Source of the DNA: Bradyrhizobium niftali
Lineage (GTDB): Bacteria; Pseudomonadota; Alphaproteobacteria; Rhizobiales; Xanthobacteraceae
DNA: 64,000 nucleotides
Assembly (NCBI RefSeq): GCF_004571025.1
Contig: NZ_SPQT01000024.1
Coordinates: 88,468-152,467 of the forward strand
Reading direction: 5' to 3'
In this document: one piece after another, positions 1-10,053 of the stretch
Numbering within the stretch: the first letter of the stretch is position 1
How the letters are laid out: the number at the start of each line of letters is the position of its first letter
Program-made: the position numbers and the translations under genes
The notes under the pieces: model-generated
The model's input: the letters and a program-made list of their open reading frames with translations, nothing else
The model's database searches: none
Told to the model about the DNA's origin: nothing

Positions 1-1136
1 CCTCGGGCGGCCTCACGCAGGCGCTGCGGGACATCGACCGCGCCATCGCGCTGGACGGCAAGAATGCAAAGGCATGGCGCCTGCGCGGCGACCTGCTGCG
101 CGAGGCCGGCGGCGACCTCAATCGCGCCGCGGCCGATCTGACCAGGGCGATCGAGCTCGATCCGCAGGATGCGGAGTCTTACGAGCGGCGCGGCGTCGTC
201 TACACCAATCAGCGCCGGCTCGACCGCGCGCTCGCCGATTACGACCAGGCGATCAAGCTGAAGCCGGATGACGCGCAGGCCTGGTCCGACCGCGGCGTGA
301 CCTATTATCTCGGCGGCGACAACGAGAAGGCGATCCGCGATCTCAGCGAGGCGCTGCGGCTCGATCCGAACCGGCCGCGCACCTACACCAATCGCGGCGC
401 GGCCTACAAGAAGCTCGGCCAGCTCGACAAGTCGGTCGCCGACAACGGCGAGGCGATCAGGCTCGACCCGAAGGTACCGGAATATTACGACAATCGCGGC
501 CTGTCGCTGGCCGCGATGGGCGAATACGACAAGGCAATCGCCGACTACGACCAGGCGCTGCGGCTGGCGCCGAAGCCGAACTTCTTCACCAACCGAGGCG
601 ATTCCTATCAGTTCAAGGGCGAGCTCGGAGCGGCGCTGAGCGACTACGAGGCTGCGCTGAAGCTCGAGCCGAATTTCGCGCAGACCTACAACAACCGCGC
701 CGTGCTCTACAAGAAGATGGGCGAGCGCAGGAAGGCGCTGGCCGATTACGAGACCGCGCTGAAGCTCGACCCCGGCAACGACAACGCGGCCAGCGGCCGC
801 CGCACCATGATCGCGGAGATCGCGAAGTTCGGCGATGAGCCGCGGCGTCCGCTCGCGGCGAATTCCGGCAACGGTCCCTCGTTCGATTGCGCGACCGCAA
901 AGCGCGAGGTCGAGAAGGTGATCTGCGCCGATCCGCAGCTCGGCGTGCTCGACCGCCAGATCGCCGAGACCTATGAGCGCGTGCTGAAATCCGCGAGCAA
1001 GCGTTCGGCCGGCGATCTGCGCCGTACCCAGCGCGATTTCCTCGCCACCCGTAACGCCAGCTTTGGCCGGCCCGGCTATGATCTGAGGAAGATCATGCAG
1101 GAACGGTTGCAGCGGCTGAATGCGATGGAGAGCTGA
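1..1136 (+). CDS. TPR-repeat protein with C-terminal DUF1311 (LprI-like) domain, 5' end outside window
   Basis: The frame is open from base 3 to the TGA at 1134-1136, so about 377 C-terminal residues are visible and the start lies outside the window. The protein is a run of tetratricopeptide repeats with the usual spacing (A-x-x-x-Y/A-x-x-A-I-x-L-x-P units such as 'ALADYDQAIKLKPDDAQAW'). It ends in a roughly 65-residue DUF1311/LprI-type domain recognisable by 'SFDCATAKREVEKVICADP' and 'LDRQIAETYERVL'. TPRs mediate protein-protein contacts, and DUF1311 domains are usually secreted or periplasmic with paired cysteines. The natural partner cannot be told from the sequence. The next gene is on the same strand but 334 bases away, so they are probably separate units. 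Confidence 0.85.
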   Translation, partial: SGGLTQALRDIDRAIALDGKNAKAWRLRGDLLREAGGDLNRAAADLTRAIELDPQDAESYERRGVVYTNQRRLDRALADYDQAIKLKPDDAQAWSDRGVTYYLGGDNEKAIRDLSEALRLDPNRPRTYTNRGAAYKKLGQLDKSVADNGEAIRLDPKVPEYYDNRGLSLAAMGEYDKAIADYDQALRLAPKPNFFTNRGDSYQFKGELGAALSDYEAALKLEPNFAQTYNNRAVLYKKMGERRKALADYETALKLDPGNDNAASGRRTMIAEIAKFGDEPRRPLAANSGNGPSFDCATAKREVEKVICADPQLGVLDRQIAETYERVLKSASKRSAGDLRRTQRDFLATRNASFGRPGYDLRKIMQERLQRLNAMES

Positions 1137-1152
1137 GAAGCCTCTGCGCGCA

Positions 1153-1275
1153 CACCGCGTTCCCTCCCCCCCTGCGGGGGAGGGTTAGGGAGAGGGGGGC
1201 TACAAACTCTAGACTGAGTTCGTGGCCACCCCTCTCTCCCGCTCTCCCCCGCAAGGGGGGGAGAGGGCTCACCTT
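1153..1275. repeat. Inverted pair of GC-rich palindromic repeats
   Basis: Two copies of a C-tract/G-tract palindrome lie head to head in the gap before the propionyl-CoA synthetase gene. The first reads 'CCTGCGGGGGAGGG' and the second 'CTCCCCCGCAAGGGGG'; each is a hairpin alone and together they could pair into a longer one. It may help end transcription of the TPR gene. The remaining bases to 1470 hold no other gene. Confidence 0.6.
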
Positions 1276-1470
1276 TGTTGTGGCTCCAGCTTGCCTCGAT
1301 GGCCTTTCTTCCCTCCGTCCCGAAAGGCCCATCCTTTTCAGCTTGAACCGCGGCCCGTTCCCGGGAAAATACCTCTCAAACAAGGCCGGCGATTGATCCT
1401 GGTCATGGCGGGACGGCTGTCCTGTCGTCAGGTCAGGGCCAGGCGAATAAAGGGAACGGGAGCGCGGCAA

Positions 1471-3381
<1,911 letters not shown>

Positions 3382-3431
3382 GGGCTAACGCCCTCCGCCC
3401 GCGAGGCGTGACGCCGCCTCACCAATTCCTA

Positions 3432-3537
3432 CCGTCATCGCCCGCGAAGGCGGGCGGTCCAGTATTCCAGAGACGGTGAGGCTAGAGCCGAGAGGCCGCG
3501 GCGTACTGGATTCCCCGCTTTCGCGGGGAATGACAGC
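3432..3537. repeat. About 105-base intergenic palindromic element, copy 1
   Basis: The ends are inverted ('TCATCGCCCGCGAAGGCGGG' against 'CCCGCTTTCGCGGGGAATGA') around a core containing 'CCAGTATTCCAGAGACG' and 'GAGAGGCCGCGGCGTACTGG'. A second copy with the same core lies at 8742-8845, so this is a dispersed repeat family rather than a one-off terminator. Confidence 0.8.
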
Positions 3538-3612
3538 GGGCGGGAACGGAGGCCAGGGACTTACATTCTCCTCATTCCGCGCTAAACAGGGCCGGCCAAC
3601 AGAGGATCCTTG

Positions 3613-3882
3613 ATGTCCCTCGCCACCGCGCCGCGCCTGCTTGCAGCCTTAGCTCTCGCCATCGCTCTCTCCGCCTGCTCGGCGCGCTACCAGACGCCGG
3701 TGGCGATGGGGGGCGACGATGACGACGCAGTGTGCCAGAGCCGCGGTTATGCGGCGGGCTCGCCGGAATATGTGGCCTGCCGCAAGGACCGTGACGTCCA
3801 GCGCAGCGCTGCTACCGCCCGCGCCGACCGCCGCCAGCGTGATCTCGGCGAGTACATGCTGAACCATCCCGAGCGGCCGTGA
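3613..3882 (+). CDS. Small predicted lipoprotein, function unknown
   Basis: An 89-residue protein with a signal sequence ending in a lipobox ('AIALSAC', cysteine at about residue 22), so it is predicted to be lipid-anchored. The mature part is short and polar ('GGDDDDAVCQSRGYAAGSP', then an Arg-rich stretch). The ATG at 3613 is preceded by an AGAGGA ribosome-binding site; a TTG directly before it is less likely. It stands alone between a repeat element and ompW. I do not recognise a family. Confidence 0.7.
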   Translation: MSLATAPRLLAALALAIALSACSARYQTPVAMGGDDDDAVCQSRGYAAGSPEYVACRKDRDVQRSAATARADRRQRDLGEYMLNHPERP

Positions 3883-3974
3883 GATCGGGCGTGGCACTAT
3901 CCTGCGTCGTTCACTCGCATTGCTCGTGACACATCTGCAACGCCGCGACACAATTCGTGCCGCGTTTCGCCTGA

Positions 3975-3990
3975 TTTGATCGGCGTCAAA
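3975..3990. promoter_or_regulatory. FNR/FixK-type box upstream of ompW
   Basis: The sequence TTTGATCGGCGTCAAA is a near-perfect dyad fitting TTGA-N6-TCAA, the FixK2/FNR recognition pattern. Its centre is about 83 bases upstream of the ompW ATG, so a start site about 41 bases downstream of the box centre would give a roughly 43-base leader. This implies low-oxygen activation of ompW; it is a motif match only. Confidence 0.6.
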
Positions 3991-4065
3991 TCCTTCACCA
4001 TCCCCTTTCTGCTCTGACGCTGACGTCGCGCAACGATGCGCGAGAGACGGCTGAAGGGGATTGAA

Positions 4066-4812
4066 ATGCAGAGAACGACAAGAAACTTGGCGCGGATCGC
4101 GACGGTCGGCGCGATGCTCGCGGGGACTTTTGCATCGGTGCAGGCCGCGGACCTGCCGGTCTACAAGAAGGCGCCGCCGCAGGTAGAAGGCTTCAATCCC
4201 TGGATGGTGCGTCTGCGCGTGCTCGGCGTGTTGCCCGATGCCGGCGGCTCGACCGTCAACGTCGCGGGCGTGCCGTCGCTGTCGTCGCCGAATTCCGGCC
4301 TCTCGATCAGCGACCAGGTCGTGCCCGAGCTCGACATCAGCTATTTCTTCACCAAGAACATCGCGGCCGAGCTGATCCTCGGTGTGACCAGGCATTCGAT
4401 CAGCGGCACCGGCTCGCTGTCGAATTTGCCGATCGGCAAGACCACGCTGCTGCCGCCGACGCTGACGCTGCAATATCACTTCGACAATTTCGGTGCGTTC
4501 AAGCCGTATATCGGCGCCGGCGTGAACTACACTGTGTTCTTCAACAATTCCGCCGCCAATGCGCCGGCCGCCATCGTCGGCCCGCCCGCGATCGTCGCCA
4601 CCACCACCGGCCTGCACGTCAGCAACGCCTTCGGCGGCGCCGTACAGTTCGGCTTCGACTACATGCTCGACCGGCACTGGGGTCTCAACGTCGACGTCAA
4701 GAAGCTCTGGCTGCGACCGGATTACAGCGCGACCGTCAGCGGCCTGCCCGTCACCGGCACCGCGCATATCGACCCGTGGCTGGTCGGCGCCGGCGTCACC
4801 TACAAGTTCTGA
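4066..4812 (+). CDS. ompW: OmpW-family outer membrane protein
   Basis: A 248-residue outer-membrane beta-barrel protein. The cleavable signal peptide ends at 'ASVQAAD', followed by the OmpW pattern: 'WMVRLRVLGVLPD', a 'PELDISYFFTKNIAAEL' strand, 'TLTLQYHFDNFGAFKPYIGAG' style strands, and a terminal aromatic ('VGAGVTYKF') needed for BAM-mediated assembly. OmpW proteins form narrow hydrophobic channels. The in-frame ATG at 4036 would add ten charged residues before the signal; the ATG at 4066 has GAAGGGGA upstream and was chosen. A FixK/FNR-type box precedes it. Confidence 0.9.
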   Translation: MQRTTRNLARIATVGAMLAGTFASVQAADLPVYKKAPPQVEGFNPWMVRLRVLGVLPDAGGSTVNVAGVPSLSSPNSGLSISDQVVPELDISYFFTKNIAAELILGVTRHSISGTGSLSNLPIGKTTLLPPTLTLQYHFDNFGAFKPYIGAGVNYTVFFNNSAANAPAAIVGPPAIVATTTGLHVSNAFGGAVQFGFDYMLDRHWGLNVDVKKLWLRPDYSATVSGLPVTGTAHIDPWLVGAGVTYKF

Positions 4813-4881
4813 TGCCGCCGTCGCGGCGCCGGGCGGGGGCCCCGGCGCCGCGTTGATCCGCTCGACCAATCCTGCATTCCG

Positions 4882-5067
4882 TCAGTCCGAATGCACGGTG
4901 CGGGGATGCCGATCGTGCAGGAGCTTCGCGAGCGGGTCGCGATCCTCGGGGTGTCCTTGTACGGCGATCTCGAACAGCGATTCCTGAATGTCCCGGGGCA
5001 TCTCCCCCCAGACCGACAGCGCCGCGTGACCAAGCATCAAGGCAAAGCGTTCTTCGTTGACTTGCAT
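4882..5067 (-). CDS. Small conserved hypothetical protein (61 aa)
   Basis: A 61-residue acidic-basic soluble protein starting 'MQVNEERFALMLGHAALSVW'. The start is fixed by a strong GCGGAGGATCAAAG ribosome-binding region just upstream of the ATG at 5067. No transmembrane segment or known motif is visible. A rho-independent terminator separates it from trcR upstream on the same strand, so it should have its own promoter. It converges with ompW. Function unknown; the good ribosome-binding site and coding-like composition support it being real. Confidence 0.6.
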   Translation of the reverse strand: MQVNEERFALMLGHAALSVWGEMPRDIQESLFEIAVQGHPEDRDPLAKLLHDRHPRTVHSD

Positions 5068-5218
5068 CTTTGATCCTCCGCGCGGGAACAATGCGACATC
5101 AGACGCATCGTTCCCGGCGGCAGCCACGCCTCGCCGGCCGGCTGTTGAGATCATGCAGCCTCCGCCTCGGCCTCCGCGAATCTGCCAGGCAGGCCTCGAC
5201 ACGCGCCGGCACGCCCAA

Positions 5219-5249
5219 ACAAAAACGCGGCGGGGTGGCCCGCCGCGTT
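5219..5249 (-). terminator. Rho-independent terminator of trcR
   Basis: An 11-base-pair perfect stem (5224-5234 with 5239-5249, loop GTGG). Read on the minus strand it is followed by a TTTTTGTTT tract. It lies 37 bases beyond the trcR stop. Confidence 0.85.
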
Positions 5250-5285
5250 CAAATCCGGTTCGATGGTTAATCGGAGGACGGAGAA

Positions 5286-5981
5286 TTACTCCTCCTCGTT
5301 GTCCTGCTTCTTGCCGCCGAGGGTCTTCAGCTTGGCGAAGACGGCGTCGACGTTGAGGTCGTCGCTCGATCGCTCGGCCGGCTCGAACTCGTCCTTCTTG
5401 GTGGTCTCCGAGGCCGGCAGCAGGGTCGCGCCGCCATAGGCCGCGTCGATCGGCTTTTCCTTGGCCGCGCGGGCCACCTCGAAATCGAGCTCGATCTGCG
5501 AGCAGAGGCCGAGGGTGACCGGATCGATCGGGGTCAGCGAGGAGGTGTTCCAGTGGGTGCGGTCGCGCACGCTCGCGATCGTGCTCTTGGTGGTGCCGAC
5601 CAGGCGCATGATCTGGGCGTCCTTGAGCTCCGCGTGGTTGCGCAGCAGCCAGAGGATGGCGCTCGGGCGCTCGTGGCGGCGCGAGACCGGGGTGTAGCGC
5701 GGGCCCTTGCGCTTGGGCTGCGGCGGCAGCACGACCTTGCTCTCCTGGAGGCGGAGGCGGTAATCCGGGTTCTTCTCGCCCTTCTCGATCTCCTCGCGGG
5801 TGAGCTGGCCGTTGGAGAGGGGATCCATGCCCTTGATGCCCTGGGCCGCGTCGCCGTCGGCGATCGCGCGCACCTCGAGGGGATGCATCTTGGTGAAATC
5901 GGCGACCTGGTCGAAGGTCAGCGCGGTGTTGTCGAGCAGCCAGACGGCGGTCGCCTTGGGCATCAGAGGTGCGTTGCTCAT
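5286..5981 (-). CDS. trcR: TrcR-type cell-cycle transcriptional regulator (DUF1013)
   Basis: A 231-residue protein of the DUF1013 family, found in alphaproteobacteria and known in Caulobacter as TrcR, an RNA-polymerase-associated cell-cycle regulator. Recognisable parts are 'MPKATAVWLLDNTALTFDQV', 'FTKMHPLEVRAIADGD', 'GMDPLSNGQLTREEIEKGE' and the central helix-turn-helix-like 'AILWLLRNHAELKDAQIMRL' followed by 'GTTKSTI'. The C-terminus is acidic. The ATG at 5981 has AAGGAG at the right distance; the upstream in-frame start at 6035 adds 18 unrelated residues. A promoter-like pair lies upstream and a strong terminator downstream. Confidence 0.88.
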   Translation of the reverse strand: MSNAPLMPKATAVWLLDNTALTFDQVADFTKMHPLEVRAIADGDAAQGIKGMDPLSNGQLTREEIEKGEKNPDYRLRLQESKVVLPPQPKRKGPRYTPVSRRHERPSAILWLLRNHAELKDAQIMRLVGTTKSTIASVRDRTHWNTSSLTPIDPVTLGLCSQIELDFEVARAAKEKPIDAAYGGATLLPASETTKKDEFEPAERSSDDLNVDAVFAKLKTLGGKKQDNEEE

Positions 5982-6058
5982 GGCAAATCTCCTTTGTGCT
6001 TCGCCCACCCCTTTGGAGGCGAAGCCGGTGGTCATCAGCGATGACTGGGAATTCGCGC

Positions 6059-6088
6059 TATATAAGCCCGGAGGGGGTAGCCACGCAA
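6059..6088 (-). promoter_or_regulatory. Predicted sigma-70 promoter of trcR
   Basis: On the minus strand, TTGCGT (6088-6083) is followed after 18 bases by TATATA (6064-6059), about 78 bases before the trcR ATG. Position and spacing fit a housekeeping promoter. Confidence 0.45.
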
Positions 6089-6236
6089 TGGTTCTGCTAT
6101 AGATAGTGCCTTGACAGCGCCCGAAAGGGGGCCCAATTCCCTCTGAAGTCGCCGTAAGCCCGTACCCAAGCCCTATTCATCCATCGACCGCTTCCCGCCC
6201 CCATTTGGCGAGGTGATTCGGTCCCGAGATCGCTCA

Positions 6237-7205
6237 ATGTCAGCAAAACCAGACCTCAAGATCGTGCTTTGTTCTCCCCGCGGCTTCTGCGCCGGGGTGG
6301 TCCGGGCGATCGACACCGTGGAACGGGCGCTCGATAAATACGGTGCCCCCGTCTATGTTCGCCATGAGATTGTGCACAATAAATACGTCGTCGACGGGTT
6401 GAAGAAGAAGGGCGCCATCTTCGTCGAGGAGCTGGCCGAAATCCCGGAAAACACCTCCGCGCCGGTGGTGTTCTCGGCCCATGGCGTGCCGAAATCGGTT
6501 CCCGCCGACGCCCAGTCCCGCAATTTGTTCTCGCTGGACGCGACCTGCCCGCTGGTGACCAAGGTCCACCGCGAGGCCGCGATCCACTTCAAGCGCGGCC
6601 GCGAGATCTTCCTGATCGGCCATTCCCATCACCCCGAGGTGGTCGGCACGCTCGGTCAGCTCCCCGTCGGCGCCGTCACCCTGATCGAGACCGCCGAGGA
6701 CGCCAAGACCATCACCCCGAAGGACCCCAACAACCTCGCCTTCGTGACCCAGACCACACTGTCGATCGACGACACCGCGGAGATCGTCGCGCTGCTCAAG
6801 GAGCGTTTCCCGAACATCAACGGGCCGCACAAGGAAGACATCTGCTACGCCACCACCAACCGCCAGCTTGCGGTGAAGAAGGTGGCGCCGGTGGTGGACG
6901 CCCTGATCGTGGTCGGCGCGCCGAACTCGTCGAACTCGCAGCGCCTGCGCGAGGTCGCCGAGCGCGAGGGCTGCCCGATCGCGGTGCTGGCGCAGCGCGC
7001 CGCCGACCTCGACTGGAAGCGGTTCGAAAACATCACCAGCCTCGGCATCACCGCGGGCGCCTCGGCGCCGGAAGTGATCGTCGAGGAGATCATGGACGCG
7101 TTCGCCGAGCGCTTCACGCTGCATGTGGAGACGGTCTCGGCCGCGGAAGAGAACGAGTTCTTCCCGTTGCCGCGCCAGGTGCGCCCCGAAGCCGCCGCCG
7201 AGTAG
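6237..7205 (+). CDS. ispH: 4-hydroxy-3-methylbut-2-enyl diphosphate reductase (IspH/LytB)
   Basis: A 322-residue iron-sulfur enzyme of the last step of the MEP isoprenoid pathway, making IPP and DMAPP from HMBPP. The three cluster-binding cysteines are visible at Cys18 ('SPRGFCAGV'), Cys104 ('LDATCPLVTK') and Cys203 ('KEDICYATTNRQ'), with substrate-binding histidines in 'VRHEIVHN' and 'SAHGVP' and the 'TQTTLS' motif. A GTG at 6213 could extend it by eight residues; the ATG at 6237 fits family length better. It is followed after six bases by thrB and then rnhA, a common Rhizobiales order suggesting one operon. Confidence 0.95.
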   Translation: MSAKPDLKIVLCSPRGFCAGVVRAIDTVERALDKYGAPVYVRHEIVHNKYVVDGLKKKGAIFVEELAEIPENTSAPVVFSAHGVPKSVPADAQSRNLFSLDATCPLVTKVHREAAIHFKRGREIFLIGHSHHPEVVGTLGQLPVGAVTLIETAEDAKTITPKDPNNLAFVTQTTLSIDDTAEIVALLKERFPNINGPHKEDICYATTNRQLAVKKVAPVVDALIVVGAPNSSNSQRLREVAEREGCPIAVLAQRAADLDWKRFENITSLGITAGASAPEVIVEEIMDAFAERFTLHVETVSAAEENEFFPLPRQVRPEAAAE

Positions 7206-7211
7206 ACCTCT

Positions 7212-8195
7212 ATGGCGGTCTACACCGACGTCGCCGCCGACGAGCTTGCGGATTTCCTGAGCCAATACGATCTCGGCGAATTGCTCTCCTACAAGGGCAT
7301 CGCCGAGGGCGTCGAGAATTCCAACTTTCTGCTGCACACCACCGAGGGATCGTTCATCCTCACGCTCTACGAGAAGCGTGTGGCGAAGAACGATCTGCCG
7401 TTCTTCCTCGCGCTGATGACGCATCTCGCCGAGCACGGCGTCAATTGTCCGCTGCCGGTGAAGGGACGAGACGGCGAAGCGCTGCGCGAGCTGTCGGGCC
7501 GTCCCGCCGCGATCATCACCTTTCTCGAAGGCGTCTGGCCGCGCAAACCGAACGCGGCCCATTGCGCCGGCGTCGGCGAGGGACTGGCCAGGATGCATCT
7601 GGCCGGCGCCAATTTCGCGATCAAGCGCGCGAACGCGCTCTCGGTCGCGGGCTGGCGGCCGTTGTTCGACGCGGCCGCAAGCCGCGCCGACGAGGTGCAG
7701 CCGGACTTGCGCGCGTTTCTCGCGACCGAGCTCGACTATCTCGCGAGCGGGGTCTGGCCGACCAATCTGCCCGAGGGCGTGATCCACGCCGACCTCTTCA
7801 ACGACAACGTCTTCTTCCTCGGCGACAAGCTCTCGGGGATCATCGACTTCACCTTCGCCTGCAACGACATGCTGGCCTATGACGTCGCGATCTGCCTCAA
7901 CGCCTGGTGCTTCGAGCCGGATCACTCCTTCAACGTCACCAAGGCGCGCGCCTTCCTCAATGCCTATGGCCGCGTGCGCAAGCTCTCGGAGGCGGAAGAG
8001 GCCGCGCTGCCGCTGCTGGCGCGCGGCGCCGCGATCCGTTTCCTGCTGACGCGGCTGGTCGACTGGCTCAACGTGCCGCCCGGTGCGCTGGTGAGGCCGA
8101 AGGATCCGCTGGAATATCTCCGCAAGCTGCGCTTCCACCAGAGCGTCGCCAGCGTGCGCGACTACGGGCTGATGCCGTCAGGACTGGTCGCGTGA
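7212..8195 (+). CDS. thrB: Homoserine kinase (APH-fold ThrB)
   Basis: A 327-residue kinase of the aminoglycoside-phosphotransferase fold, the homoserine kinase type used by alphaproteobacteria in threonine synthesis. The nucleotide region 'GVENSNFLLHTTEGSFILT', the catalytic loop 'GVIHADLFNDNVFF' and the metal-binding 'GIIDFTFAC' are clear. It starts six bases after ispH and its TGA overlaps the GTG of rnhA (GTGA), so the three genes are probably co-transcribed and thrB-rnhA translationally coupled. Confidence 0.93.
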   Translation: MAVYTDVAADELADFLSQYDLGELLSYKGIAEGVENSNFLLHTTEGSFILTLYEKRVAKNDLPFFLALMTHLAEHGVNCPLPVKGRDGEALRELSGRPAAIITFLEGVWPRKPNAAHCAGVGEGLARMHLAGANFAIKRANALSVAGWRPLFDAAASRADEVQPDLRAFLATELDYLASGVWPTNLPEGVIHADLFNDNVFFLGDKLSGIIDFTFACNDMLAYDVAICLNAWCFEPDHSFNVTKARAFLNAYGRVRKLSEAEEAALPLLARGAAIRFLLTRLVDWLNVPPGALVRPKDPLEYLRKLRFHQSVASVRDYGLMPSGLVA

Positions 8196-8656
8196 GCGAG
8201 CTTCCCGTCGTCACGATCTATACCGACGGCGCCTGCTCGGGAAATCCCGGGCCCGGCGGCTGGGGCGCGATCCTGAAGTTCGGCGACAAGGAGAAGGAGC
8301 TGAACGGCGGCGAGCGTCACACCACCAACAACCAGATGGAGCTGATGGCGGCGATCTCCGCGCTCGAAGCGCTGAAGAAGCCGTGCACCGTCGATCTCTA
8401 CACCGACAGCCAGTATGTCCGGCAGGGCATCACCGGCTGGATCCACGGCTGGAAGCGCAACGGCTGGCGCACCGCCGACAAGAAGCCGGTCAAGAATGTC
8501 GAGCTATGGCAGCGTCTCGATGCCGCGCTCAAGGCGCATCAGGTCCGCTGGCACTGGGTCAAGGGCCACGCCGGTCATCCCGAGAACGAACGCGCGGATC
8601 AGCTGGCGCGCGACGGGATCGTGAAGGCGCGGTTGCAGCAGAGGGTGGCGGAGTAG
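8192..8656 (+). CDS. rnhA: Ribonuclease HI
   Basis: A 154-residue RNase H that cuts the RNA strand of RNA-DNA hybrids. The four catalytic carboxylates can be placed at Asp12 ('YTDGACSGNPGPGGW'), Glu49 ('NNQMELMA'), Asp71 ('YTDSQYV') and Asp135 ('ENERADQLA'); the basic protrusion 'HGWKRNGWRT' is also present. Although the frame is open much further upstream inside thrB, homology begins just after the GTG at 8192, which overlaps the thrB stop by four bases. Confidence 0.95.
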   Translation: MSELPVVTIYTDGACSGNPGPGGWGAILKFGDKEKELNGGERHTTNNQMELMAAISALEALKKPCTVDLYTDSQYVRQGITGWIHGWKRNGWRTADKKPVKNVELWQRLDAALKAHQVRWHWVKGHAGHPENERADQLARDGIVKARLQQRVAE

Positions 8657-8681
8657 CGCGGGCTCGCTCTTTCCACGCGTC

Positions 8682-8706
8682 ATGGCCGGGCTCGACCCGG
8701 CCATCC
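8682..8706. repeat. Short GGCCGGGCTCGACCCGGCC-type palindrome
   Basis: A short dyad (ATGGCCGGGCTCGACCCGGC) just after rnhA, of a type often seen in Bradyrhizobium gaps. It could act as a terminator for the ispH operon. Confidence 0.5.
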
Positions 8707-8741
8707 ACGCCTTCATCATAAGCGCCGCCACACTCTCAACT

Positions 8742-8845
8742 GTCATCGCCCGGCTTGACCGGGCGATCCAGTATTCCAGAGACGCTTGCGGTTCAGCCGA
8801 GAGGCCGCGGCGTACTGGATCGCCCGCCTTCGCGGGCGATGACAG
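8742..8845. repeat. About 105-base intergenic palindromic element, copy 2
   Basis: Inverted ends 'TCATCGCCCGGCTTGACC' and 'CGCGGGCGATGACAG' surround the same core as the copy at 3432-3537 ('CCAGTATTCCAGAGACG', 'GAGAGGCCGCGGCGTACTGG'). Confidence 0.8.
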
Positions 8846-8889
8846 TTGTGGGTGAGGCTGAAAGCGGCGACCGCTCTACACTGACTGCC

Positions 8890-9375
8890 TTACAGCTGCC
8901 CGAGCAGCGTATCGCCGCCGGACACCTCGACCTTGCCGGGCATCGCTTCGAGGTTCAGCTTCTTGACCACGCCGTCCTCGACCAGCATCGAATAGCGCTT
9001 GGAGCGGATGCCGAGGCCGTTGGCGGAGGCGTCCAGCTCCATGCCGATCGCCTTGGCGAACTCGGCATTGCCGTCGGCGAGGAAGATCGCCTCGTCGCGC
9101 TGGTCGGTGTCGCGCTTCCAGGCGTTCATCACGAAGGCGTCGTTGACGGAGACGATGGCGATGGTGTCGACGCCCTTGTCCTTCATGGCATATGCGTTGA
9201 GGAAGATGCTCGGCAGATGCATCTTGTGGCAGGTGCCGGTGTAGGCGCCGGGCACCGCGAACAGCGCCACCTTCTTGCCCTTGAAGATATCGTCGGTGGT
9301 CTTCACCTGCGGGCCTTCCGCCGTCATCACGCGGAATTTCGCCTCGGGCAGCTTGTCGCCAGTCTGGATCGCCAT
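8890..9375 (-). CDS. Atypical 2-Cys / Prx5-type peroxiredoxin
   Basis: A 161-residue thiol peroxidase of the Prx5 group, reducing peroxides with glutathione, glutaredoxin or thioredoxin. The peroxidatic cysteine is Cys49 in 'VPGAYTGTCHKMHLP' with the conserved Thr three residues before it; 'VSVNDAFVMNAW' and the 'DGNAEFAKAIG' stretch are family signatures. The ATG at 9375 follows GGGAGA; the in-frame extension to 9432 has no homology. It faces the ispH operon across two palindromic repeats. Confidence 0.9.
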   Translation of the reverse strand: MAIQTGDKLPEAKFRVMTAEGPQVKTTDDIFKGKKVALFAVPGAYTGTCHKMHLPSIFLNAYAMKDKGVDTIAIVSVNDAFVMNAWKRDTDQRDEAIFLADGNAEFAKAIGMELDASANGLGIRSKRYSMLVEDGVVKKLNLEAMPGKVEVSGGDTLLGQL

Positions 9376-9483
9376 CGTCAGTCTCCCTGAAAATCGATCC
9401 CGCTTTCTAGACCGTGCGGCGGGCCCGCACAATATTGCCGGCAGGGAAAGCGGCGAAGGTTGCCGCCCTTCACCTTGATGTCA

Positions 9484-10038
9484 TCAGCCGGAAAAGCCGC
9501 CATTGTCGAGGAAGGCCTGCTCTTCCTCGGTGGTCGGGCGTCCGAGGACGCAGTTGCGGTGGGGGAAGCGGCCGAACCGGCGGATGATGTCGGCGTGCTC
9601 CCGCGCGTATTTCAGGTTCTCGGCATTGTCGGCGTCCTGAAACAGAGCAATGCAGTGCAGCTGGTCGGGCAGGTGCTCGGAATGCATGAAGGGCATGTAG
9701 AGGAATTCGAGCAGGGCAGGATCGATCCTGCGATCCGCGCCCCGATCGATGGCGCGGCGGGCAATTTCGCGCGCCAGCGCATCGCTGGAGAACGTCCTGG
9801 GATCGCCGCGAAACATGTTGCGGGGGAACTGATCGAGCACGATGACGAGCGCGAGTGCACTGTCGTCGCTTGCCTCCCATGACGCCAGTTCGCCGGCGGC
9901 CGCCTTCTGCCAGAGGGCGAGAAAGCGGCGCCTGACCTCCGCGTCGAAAGCCTCGCTGTGCTTGTACCAGCGCTCACGGCCGGCCTCGCGCCAGAAGGCG
10001 AGAATGCCGGCCGGCTCGATGTCGCCGACGTCAGTCAT
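9484..10038 (-). CDS. DUF924-family protein
   Basis: A 184-residue cytosolic alpha-helical protein of DUF924. Typical stretches are 'ILAFWREAGRERWYKHSEAF', 'LALVIVLDQFPRNMFRGDP', 'FLYMPFMHSE' and the ending 'FGRFPHRNCVLGR' plus 'TTEEEQAFL'. The family is TPR-like in structure and its biochemical role is not established. It lies 15 bases beyond the fadD stop on the same strand, so the two are likely co-transcribed. Confidence 0.85.
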   Translation of the reverse strand: MTDVGDIEPAGILAFWREAGRERWYKHSEAFDAEVRRRFLALWQKAAAGELASWEASDDSALALVIVLDQFPRNMFRGDPRTFSSDALAREIARRAIDRGADRRIDPALLEFLYMPFMHSEHLPDQLHCIALFQDADNAENLKYAREHADIIRRFGRFPHRNCVLGRPTTEEEQAFLDNGGFSG

Positions 10039-10053
10039 GGCTCAACGGCAGCC

